Shown: piece by piece, positions 26,932-33,085 of the stretch
Numbering within the stretch: position 1 is the first letter of the stretch
Layout: every line of letters begins with the position of its first letter
Assembly (NCBI GenBank): GCA_964470555.1
Contig: CAYYDG010000001.1
Location: forward strand, 321,966-385,965
Length of the DNA: 64,000 nucleotides
Source: RBC074 sp964470555
GTDB lineage: Bacteria > Acidobacteriota > Blastocatellia > RBC074
Direction of reading: 5' to 3'
The notes under the pieces: model-generated
The model's input: the letters and a program-made list of their open reading frames with translations, nothing else
The model's database searches: none
What the model was told of the DNA's origin: nothing
Program-made: the position numbers and the translations under genes

Positions 26932-27285
26932 TCAAGCCAGAGTCATTCTCATCGGCTCCAAACTTCGCTGGAATGGATTGAGAACGAGTCCGAGTATTTC
27001 CAGAGTGACAACGCCAAGCAATGGTTCATCGCCTTTTTCACCCAGTATGACTGGGGTGTGGGCCTCACCATACGGTAAAGAAATCAGGCATTCAGAAATG
27101 CCACGCTCAATTTCAGTTCCATCAGCCAGGATGAATTTCATGTGACGTTGTGGTTTCAACTTCAAATCACGCCAAGTCTTTTCAGGCAGCAAAGTGTATT
27201 TCGCTCCACTGTCCACCAGAAAATCGAGCGTATGTTTCCTTTTTTTGTCCTTGCTGACCGTTCCCTTGACGTAAGTCAATCCCAT
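26932..27285 (-). CDS. Clan AA (retropepsin-like) aspartic protease
   Basis: From the ATG at 27285 (AAGGAG 8 bases upstream) the protein has 117 residues, the size of a single-domain retropepsin-like protease that works as a dimer. The active-site motif is FLVDSGAKYTLLP (D-S-G-A), the second strand KFILADGTEIERG, and near the end LLGVVTLEILGLVLNP matches the hydrophobic-hydrophobic-Gly helix motif. Such small bacterial proteins are common but their substrates are mostly unknown. It lies 23 bp after mtnP. Confidence 0.85.
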   Translation of the reverse strand: MGLTYVKGTVSKDKKRKHTLDFLVDSGAKYTLLPEKTWRDLKLKPQRHMKFILADGTEIERGISECLISLPYGEAHTPVILGEKGDEPLLGVVTLEILGLVLNPFQRSLEPMRMTLA

Positions 27286-27308
27286 TTCTTGCGCTCCTTT
27301 CCGCAGTT

Positions 27309-28175
27309 TCATTCGCCGACGTATTTGCCGATGATCGCCGAAAGTTTCTTTTTCGTTTCCGCCGGAATTTCTCCGTGCGTCAGGATCGCGTGTTTCAGCG
27401 CCGAGCCGCATTTGCATTCGCGGGGCGCGGCGGCAAGTTTACCAACCGCCGAGCGAATAATTTTTTGCGCGTTGGTGGAATTCTTGTTCAGGTATTCGAT
27501 GACCATTTCCACGGTCACGGCATCGTGATCGGGATGCCAGCAATCGTAATCGGTCACCAAGGCCATCGTCGCGTAACAAATTTCGGCTTCGCGGGCGAGT
27601 TTGGCTTCCTGCAAATTGGTCATGCCGATGACATCCATTCCCCAACTGCGATACAGACGCGATTCGGCCAGCGTGGAAAATGCCGGGCCTTCCATGTTCA
27701 GGTAGGTTCCACCTCGGTGAACCTTGACACCTATAGCTTCGGTTTCATCGCCGAGCACCTGCCAAACCGCGCCGCACACCGGATGCGAAAACGTGATGTG
27801 CGCGACGATGCCTTCGCCAAAAAAAGTCGAAACCCGTCCGCGCGTACGGTCAAAGAATTGATCGGGAATGACAATGTCCGTCGGCGCGTATTGTTCCTGC
27901 AGCGAACCAACCGCCGAAGCCGAAATGATGCGTTCGACGCCCAGCAGTTTCATCGCGTAAATGTTCGCGCGGAAATTGAGTTCGGTCGGCGTGATGCGAT
28001 GGCCGCGTCCGTGCCGAGCCAGAAACGCCACGCGAACGCCGTCCAACGTGCCGAGAATGAAGTTGTCGGAAGGTTTGCCGAACGGGGTTTCGACGCCGAC
28101 TTCGCGCACATCGGTCAATCCTTCCATCTGATACAAACCGCTGCCGCCAATGATTCCAATTTGAGCTTTTTCCAT
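27309..28175 (-). CDS. mtnP: S-methyl-5'-thioadenosine phosphorylase
   Basis: The 288-residue protein matches trimeric MTA phosphorylases: IGIIGGSGLYQM at the start, FLARHGRGHRITP for phosphate binding, NFRANIYAMKLLGVERI, YLNMEGPAFSTLAESRLY and GMTNLQEAKLAREAEICY for base recognition. It cleaves methylthioadenosine to adenine and methylthioribose-1-phosphate in methionine salvage. The region upstream of the ATG at 28175 is occupied by a 7-base-word repeat and shows no clear Shine-Dalgarno site. Confidence 0.96.
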   Translation of the reverse strand: MEKAQIGIIGGSGLYQMEGLTDVREVGVETPFGKPSDNFILGTLDGVRVAFLARHGRGHRITPTELNFRANIYAMKLLGVERIISASAVGSLQEQYAPTDIVIPDQFFDRTRGRVSTFFGEGIVAHITFSHPVCGAVWQVLGDETEAIGVKVHRGGTYLNMEGPAFSTLAESRLYRSWGMDVIGMTNLQEAKLAREAEICYATMALVTDYDCWHPDHDAVTVEMVIEYLNKNSTNAQKIIRSAVGKLAAAPRECKCGSALKHAILTHGEIPAETKKKLSAIIGKYVGE

Positions 28176-28177
28176 GT

Positions 28178-28250
28178 CAGTTTCCAGTCACCGGGTTCCA
28201 GTTTCCGGCTGCCAGCGAAACGAACACTGGAAACCGGAAACTGGAAACTT
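28178..28250. repeat. Period-7 inverted repeat, word CAGTTTC / ACTGGAA
   Basis: The gap between the parvulin stop and the mtnP start is filled by heptads. One side reads CAGTTTC, CAGTCAC, CGGGTTC, CAGTTTC, CGGCTGC from 28178; the other ACTGGAA, ACCGGAA, ACTGGAA from 28226 to 28246. The sides are complementary, with a 13-bp perfect core (28196-28208 with 28234-28246). Confidence 0.85.
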
Positions 28251-28254
28251 TGAA

Positions 28255-29517
28255 TTACTTGTTCGCGTTCGGATCAATTCCCTTCATCGTGCCGCCGCTG
28301 CCGCCGCCCAAACCGGGCAGGGTCTTGGGATCGTAACCGGCGACATTGACCGTGAAATCAGTCGGAATTTTGACAGGATATTTCAGCGTGGCATCTTCCA
28401 TCGCGCGTTTGACCTTGGTTTGCGTTTCCTGCTCTTCGTAGGTATCGGCCAGCATGGTGCTCAGGAAAATATGGCGCGTCTGCACCTGTTCCACCGGCCC
28501 TTGCGGAGTTGGGCTGGGCGTCGGTTGCGCGTTGGGCTGAGCAGCAGGCGTTGCGACTGGCTTGGGTTCTTTGGACGGATCGTAGATTCGTTTGTCATCC
28601 AGTTTGATGATATGGAACCCGACTCTGGATTTGACGACTTCGCTGACACCGCCTTTTTCCAGCGCAAAGGCTGCCTGCACATACGGCGCATCAATGGTCG
28701 GAACGCCATCAACATTGCCGTCTTTATCAAACCACGGCAATTCTCCGCCGGTTGTACGGGTATTGTCTTCGTTGAATTCTTTGGCAACGGCTACGAAGTC
28801 TTCGCCGTTTCTGACACGAGCCAGCAACGACTGGGCTTTTTCCTTGATCTTGTCCACATCGGCTTCAGGATGTTCCGACACGTAGCGTTTCTTTTCTTCC
28901 GGCGTCAACTTCAACTTGTCTTCAAGCGACTTGGAATAGGCATTGGCCAGCAAACTGGCTTTGCCGATTTTGAGTTGCACTTGGAATCCAGGCTCTTTTT
29001 CGATTCCTGCCTGTCGGGCTTTTTCCGCCAGCACTTCGATCTGTGCCCACTGTTCGCGCATCATTTCCTTGTCGTTTTCAGAAGGAGCCTGTTGCGCATT
29101 GCGCGTGATGGAAGCAAAGAAACTGTCAAACTGGGCTTGGTGGGCGCTGAGATAAGCGTCGCCTTCTTCTTTGGCTACAATGGTGTCGGGATTACGGCGA
29201 TTGAATTCCGCCGCCAGAGTCTGGTCGGTTCTGAAGGCCAGCTGTTGTTTGAACTCGTCGGTTTTGTGCAATCCTTCAGCTTCGGCGGCCTGAGCCAGCG
29301 AAAACGGCGTTTTGAATTGCGTGATGAACTGGTCGCGCATGGCCTTGTTCTGCGCCAACTGCCGTTTCTGGTTGTCCGGCAGCAAATCCACCAAAGCCGT
29401 CAACTCTTCGGCTTTGAGTTCGACAAACTCGCTCTTGAATAGAAGAGCGCATGATTGTGTCGCGGCCAGGCTGGTCGCCAATGCAATCGTCAGAATGAAT
29501 TTTGTAAATGCTTTCAA
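28255..29517 (-). CDS. Parvulin-type peptidyl-prolyl isomerase, exported (lipoprotein-like)
   Basis: The best start is a TTG at 29517 with AAGGAG 7 bases upstream, giving 420 residues; the open frame to 29592 has no site. The leader LKAFTKFILTIALATSLAAT ends before a Cys (TQSCALLF), so a lipoprotein is possible. A SurA/PrsA-like helical N-domain follows (about 30-215), then a rotamase domain (GGELPWFDKDG and VGFHIIKLDDKR), a Pro-rich linker (TPAAQPNAQPTPSPTP) and a second short motif TRHIFLS. It would assist folding of exported proteins in the periplasm. Confidence 0.9.
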   Translation of the reverse strand: MKAFTKFILTIALATSLAATQSCALLFKSEFVELKAEELTALVDLLPDNQKRQLAQNKAMRDQFITQFKTPFSLAQAAEAEGLHKTDEFKQQLAFRTDQTLAAEFNRRNPDTIVAKEEGDAYLSAHQAQFDSFFASITRNAQQAPSENDKEMMREQWAQIEVLAEKARQAGIEKEPGFQVQLKIGKASLLANAYSKSLEDKLKLTPEEKKRYVSEHPEADVDKIKEKAQSLLARVRNGEDFVAVAKEFNEDNTRTTGGELPWFDKDGNVDGVPTIDAPYVQAAFALEKGGVSEVVKSRVGFHIIKLDDKRIYDPSKEPKPVATPAAQPNAQPTPSPTPQGPVEQVQTRHIFLSTMLADTYEEQETQTKVKRAMEDATLKYPVKIPTDFTVNVAGYDPKTLPGLGGGSGGTMKGIDPNANK

Positions 29518-29542
29518 GATCAATCTCCTTAACTGTGTAGTG

Positions 29543-29614
29543 GGTGGTTGGCAGTTGGTGACTGGTCGCTGGCCGAACATATCGCCAACCACAAGTCACC
29601 AACCTCCAACCACC
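29543..29614. repeat. Period-7 inverted repeat, word GTTGG / CCAAC
   Basis: Left arm 29543-29566 and right arm 29591-29614 are 24 bp each and complementary at 21 positions. Within the left arm and loop edge the word xx(T/C)TGGx recurs every 7 bases (GGTTGGC, AGTTGGT, GACTGGT, CGCTGGC). It fills the gap between mce and the parvulin gene. Confidence 0.85.
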
Positions 29615-29617
29615 TCT

Positions 29618-30034
29618 TCAATGATTTCCGGTTCCTCGCTGTGTCAATTCGATCAACACGCCGCCTGTGCTGGCCGGGTGGACAAACGCGACCAAAGCGC
29701 CGCCTGCACCAATGCGCGGCTGTTCGTCAATCAATCGCACGTTTTTGGCTTTCAACTCCGCCAGTTTGGCGGCGATGTTTTCGACTTCAATGCACAGATG
29801 GTGAATGCCCGCGCCGCGTTTGGCGATGAATTTGCCGACGGGCGTGTCTTCGCCGGTTGCTTCCAGCAATTCGATGCGGCTTTCGCCAATGGGCAACATC
29901 GCCACACGAACGCCCTGGTCTTCGACCACTTCGATTTCGTGTAATTCCAGCCCAAGCCCGTCACGCCAAAACGACAAGGCGTCCTCGATTGAACCGACTG
30001 CGACTCCGAGATGTTGAATTTTGTTTGAGGACAT
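29618..30034 (-). CDS. mce: Methylmalonyl-CoA epimerase
   Basis: The 138-residue glyoxalase-fold protein shows the metal ligands of the family: His8 (KIQHLGVAV), the His pair region GAGIHHLCIEVEN and the C-terminal Glu in GVLIELTQR. It interconverts (R)- and (S)-methylmalonyl-CoA. It lies 104 bp downstream of meaB, the mutase chaperone, which supports the assignment; mutase subunits themselves are not in the window. The ATG at 30034 has no Shine-Dalgarno site because the period-7 repeat comes right up to it. Confidence 0.93.
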   Translation of the reverse strand: MSSNKIQHLGVAVGSIEDALSFWRDGLGLELHEIEVVEDQGVRVAMLPIGESRIELLEATGEDTPVGKFIAKRGAGIHHLCIEVENIAAKLAELKAKNVRLIDEQPRIGAGGALVAFVHPASTGGVLIELTQRGTGNH

Positions 30035-30130
30035 AAAGCAAAAGGCAAAAAGGCAAATATCAAAAGGCAAAAATAAAGAACCAGCGCCGACTTTTTTGCC
30101 TTTTGACTTTTGATATTTGCCTTTTGATTT
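30035..30130. repeat. Period-7 inverted repeat, word CAAAAGG / TTTTGCC
   Basis: A 19-bp perfect inverted repeat (30048-30066 with 30107-30125) lies in a longer run of words such as CAAAAGG, CAAATAT and CAAAAGG spaced mostly by 7 bases. It fills the gap between meaB and mce. Confidence 0.85.
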
Positions 30131-30138
30131 CTCCTTTC

Positions 30139-31092
30139 CTAGTTGGAGCGTATTTCTACTTTGCCGACGATTTCCTCGACAATGGAATACGGATCGCGCT
30201 GGCGTGAAGCCACCGCCAGGGCCAGTTCGTGCAATTCGCCCGGCGCAAACATTTCGCTCAAGACTCGCCGCAACAATCGTTCGCGCAACAATTCAACGAT
30301 GCGGTTTTCCGCAACTCCGGCGCTGCGTTCCAGTGAGGCTTGCTGCTGTTTTTTGAACGAGGCGTAAGTTTCAATCGCCTCAACGAATTCGACGATGCCT
30401 TTGTTCTGCGTGGCGACGGTGCGCACAATCAGCGGTCGCCATCCGTCCGAGCGCTCCGCCATTTCCAGCAACGCGATCAATTCTCGTTCGGTGCGTTCGA
30501 CGCCGTCGCGTTCGGCTTTGTTGATGACAAAGATGTCGCCGATTTCCATGATTCCGGCTTTGATCGCCTGTATGTCATCGCCCATTCCCGGAACCAGCAC
30601 CACGACGGACGCATCGGCGGTTTTCACAATGTCTACTTCGTCCTGGCCGACGCCGACGGTTTCGACCAAAGTCCTATCGTAGCCAGCCGCATCCAGCACC
30701 GCAACCGCGTCCACCGTCGCCCGCGCCAATCCGCCCAGATTCCCGCGCGTAGCCATCGAACGAATGTACACGCCCGGATCGTTGGCCAGCGTCTGCATGC
30801 GAATGCGATCGCCCAGAATCGCTCCACCCGAAAACGGACTGGACGGATCCACCGCGATGATGCCCACGGTTTTTCCAAGCGAGCGGTAATGCAGCGCCAG
30901 TTTGTCCACCAGCGAAGATTTGCCAGCTCCCGGCGCTCCGGTGATGCCGATGATCACACCTTTGCCGGTGTGCGCGAACAGCGCCTTCAACAGTTCATTC
31001 GCATCGGGGGCATTGTTTTCGATCTTGGAGATGGCGCGGGCAATCGCGCGCAGATCACAAGCGAGAATTCTGTCAACCAGTGAAGCGGTCAT
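30139..31092 (-). CDS. meaB: Methylmalonyl-CoA mutase-associated GTPase MeaB
   Basis: The 317-residue G3E-family GTPase has the P-loop GITGAPGAGKSSLVD, the switch region VDPSSPFSGGAILGDRIRM, the sequence ETVGVGQDEVDI and the guanine motif VINKAERD. MeaB loads and protects the B12 cofactor of methylmalonyl-CoA mutase. With mce downstream it indicates a B12-dependent propionyl-CoA/methylmalonyl-CoA route. The mutase must be elsewhere. Confidence 0.95.
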   Translation of the reverse strand: MTASLVDRILACDLRAIARAISKIENNAPDANELLKALFAHTGKGVIIGITGAPGAGKSSLVDKLALHYRSLGKTVGIIAVDPSSPFSGGAILGDRIRMQTLANDPGVYIRSMATRGNLGGLARATVDAVAVLDAAGYDRTLVETVGVGQDEVDIVKTADASVVVLVPGMGDDIQAIKAGIMEIGDIFVINKAERDGVERTERELIALLEMAERSDGWRPLIVRTVATQNKGIVEFVEAIETYASFKKQQQASLERSAGVAENRIVELLRERLLRRVLSEMFAPGELHELALAVASRQRDPYSIVEEIVGKVEIRSN

Positions 31093-31174
31093 TTAGGAGT
31101 CTTCAGCCAATTTCAGCCATCAGGGGTCTTCAACAAGGCGGCAAACTATACTCGCAAATTCCGGCAATTTCCAA

Positions 31175-31203
31175 TTAGCAATCCGGCGAGCGACGGCTAT
31201 AAT
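31175..31203 (+). promoter_or_regulatory. Sigma-70-like promoter of DUF433/DUF5615 pair 2
   Basis: A consensus TATAAT (31198-31203) is preceded by TTAGCA (31175-31180; 4 of 6 match to TTGACA) with 17-bp spacing. It lies 34 bp before the ATG of the DUF433 gene at 31237, which has its own GGAGGTAA site. Confidence 0.6.
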
Positions 31204-31236
31204 CCGACTCGAAACCGCAATTACTGGAGGTAAGTA

Positions 31237-31515
31237 ATGCCAAGTCAAAATGCCGCAACCCAAAAAGCTCAGATCGCTGCCCCAATCCAACAAAATCCCA
31301 ACAAGCTCAGCGGCGCGCCAACCATCGGCGAACACAGAGTGCATGCCGAAACGTTGATTGATTATTTTGCCGAAGGCCTGACGCTCAACGATTTTTTGGA
31401 AGATTTCGAAGGCACGCCAAAAGAAGACGCGCTGGCCGTACTCAGTGTCGTTCGCCAGGCGATTCGCGATGGACTGCTAACAGATGTTCCTGTGCGCAAA
31501 GAAAATGCTTATTGA
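31237..31515 (+). CDS. DUF433 protein (antitoxin-like), pair 2
   Basis: The 92-residue protein carries a divergent DUF433 core: LSGAPTIGEHRVHAETLIDYFAEGLTLNDFLEDFEG. Compared with pair 1, the GTR-P motif is changed to GEHRVHAET, but the helix LIDYFAEG and the DFLEDFEG loop are typical. The N-terminal 25 residues are Ala/Gln-rich and likely disordered. The next gene starts 8 bp after its stop and encodes the DUF5615 partner. Confidence 0.82.
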   Translation: MPSQNAATQKAQIAAPIQQNPNKLSGAPTIGEHRVHAETLIDYFAEGLTLNDFLEDFEGTPKEDALAVLSVVRQAIRDGLLTDVPVRKENAY

Positions 31516-31523
31516 GGTGATTG

Positions 31524-31877
31524 ATGAAAGTGTTGCTTGACCACTGCACTCCGGCGACGCTTCGAAGGTATCTTGCGCCACACGACGTGAAAACCGCGCG
31601 TCAGATGGGTTGGAACGGTTTGGAAAATGGCGAACTGCTGCGTGAAGCGCAACACCGGTTTGATGTGATGATTTCGACCGATTCCAATATCAAATACCAG
31701 CAAAACCTCTCAAATTTTCAAATTGGCTTGGTGGTTTTGCGCGGCAAAACTAACGCGCTTCCTTCTTTGCTGGAATTGATTCCGAAACTTCTTGAGCTTT
31801 TGCCAACCCTACAACCAAACGAAGTTCACTATTTGTTCACCGCTGAAATGCAGGCGGCTAAGGAGAGCGAGCGATGA
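31524..31877 (+). CDS. DUF5615 PIN-like protein (toxin-like), pair 2
   Basis: The ATG at 31524 follows GAGGTGATTG. The 117-residue sequence matches pair 1 closely in MKVLLDHCTPATLRRYLAPHDVKTARQMGWNGLENGELL and VMISTDSNIKYQQNLSN, including the putative metal-binding acidic residues. The C-terminus overlaps the DUF4126 membrane protein gene by 4 bases (ATGA), which suggests one transcript. Confidence 0.85.
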   Translation: MKVLLDHCTPATLRRYLAPHDVKTARQMGWNGLENGELLREAQHRFDVMISTDSNIKYQQNLSNFQIGLVVLRGKTNALPSLLELIPKLLELLPTLQPNEVHYLFTAEMQAAKESER

Positions 31878-32488
31878 CTGCTGACTGGCTGACGACACTT
31901 GGCACGGCGATGGGTTCGGCGTGGCTGTCGGGCATCAACTTGTATGCGACGGTGGTAACGCTGGGCGTGCTGCAACGCTTTGAACTGGTCAAACTGCCGG
32001 GCGGATTGCACGTGCTCGGCGAATGGTGGGTGATTGGATTGGCGGGCGGCTTTTACCTGATCGAATTCGTTGCCGATAAAATTCCGGCGGTGGATTCCAT
32101 CTGGGACGCGGTTCATACCTTCATTCGCGTTCCCGCCGGAGCAATTCTGGCCGCAACGGCGTTTGCCGAATTCGATCCGGCGGTCAAAGCCGTGGCCATG
32201 ATTGTCGGCGGAGGCGTCGCGCTTAGTTCGCACGGAACAAAAGCCGCGACTCGATTGGCCGCCAACACCAGTCCCGAACCGGTTTCAAATGCTGCGCTGA
32301 GCATCGGCGAAGACATCTTCACTTTCGGCTCGACCATCCTGATGGCGTTCTTTCCAGTTCTGATCCTGGTTGTCGTCGGAATCTTTTTGATTCTGCTGAT
32401 CTGGCTGGGGCCGAAAGCTTATCGCGCATTGAAACGACTGATGACACGATTGCGAGGGCTGACGACGGAATCGCCGCCAGCCTCGTAA
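31874..32488 (+). CDS. DUF4126 membrane protein
   Basis: The 204-residue protein has about five hydrophobic segments (ATVVTLGVLQRF, WVIGLAGGFYLIEF, AVAMIVGGGVAL, and a strong C-terminal LILVVVGIFLILLIWLG) and the DUF4126 motif SGINLYATV with VADKIPAVDSIWDAVHTFIR. Function unknown; the family is often found in Acidobacteria and Proteobacteria. It is translationally coupled to the preceding DUF5615 gene, an unusual link. Confidence 0.87.
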   Translation: MTADWLTTLGTAMGSAWLSGINLYATVVTLGVLQRFELVKLPGGLHVLGEWWVIGLAGGFYLIEFVADKIPAVDSIWDAVHTFIRVPAGAILAATAFAEFDPAVKAVAMIVGGGVALSSHGTKAATRLAANTSPEPVSNAALSIGEDIFTFGSTILMAFFPVLILVVVGIFLILLIWLGPKAYRALKRLMTRLRGLTTESPPAS

Positions 32489-32503
32489 CGACCAACCAAC
32501 ATA

Positions 32504-33085
32504 TCAAGCCGCCAGATTGTGAGTCACGCGCGCCGGTTCGATTGCCGGACGAATGACAATGCCGGGATTGAATTCGACTTCGCCTGGCAGATCAATCTGC
32601 TGCGACTCTTTCTTGTACAACTCATACCCTTTGTAGCTGATCGTGCAGCTTGCTTTGCCGGACACTGCGGTGACTTTCTTGATCATTCCTTCGTGAATCA
32701 TCAGATTCGCGCCGTCAATTTCCAGCTTGAACTTCACATCGAACTGCAACTTCGCCACTGCCTTTTCATTCAACAGCACCTCGATTTCCGGTTTGTGATC
32801 GGAATTGACCGTGTGTTTGGCCAGCCGCAGATAATTCGTGGCGTCGGGTTTGTCCAGATACTTCAGTAACTCGCGACGTTTGCTCCAGGCGGCAGCCAAT
32901 ATGCCGCCGATGCTCATGTCGCAACTCGAAGCAATCGAATTTTTCACGCCTTCGGCAAACATTCCCGGACTGAACGAAGTAAGGGCGCTGCCAGCCTGTT
33001 GTTTGGCAGCTTCCATTCCGGCTTCATTGAGCTTGATTTCCTTCAAGCCGAAAAACTCTTTCAAGGTCACTTCTACGGTATTCAT
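32504..33085 (-). CDS. Protein of unknown function coupled to PASTA gene
   Basis: I do not recognise this 193-residue protein. It has no signal peptide or membrane helix. The N-terminal half is helical (GMEAAKQQAGSALTSFSPGMF) and the C-terminal half beta-rich (KLQFDVKFKLEIDGANLMIH). Its ATG overlaps the stop of the PASTA protein (ATGA), so the two are made together. The middle segment SIASSCDMSIGGILAAAWSK is hydrophobic but short. Confidence 0.75.
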   Translation of the reverse strand: MNTVEVTLKEFFGLKEIKLNEAGMEAAKQQAGSALTSFSPGMFAEGVKNSIASSCDMSIGGILAAAWSKRRELLKYLDKPDATNYLRLAKHTVNSDHKPEIEVLLNEKAVAKLQFDVKFKLEIDGANLMIHEGMIKKVTAVSGKASCTISYKGYELYKKESQQIDLPGEVEFNPGIVIRPAIEPARVTHNLAA

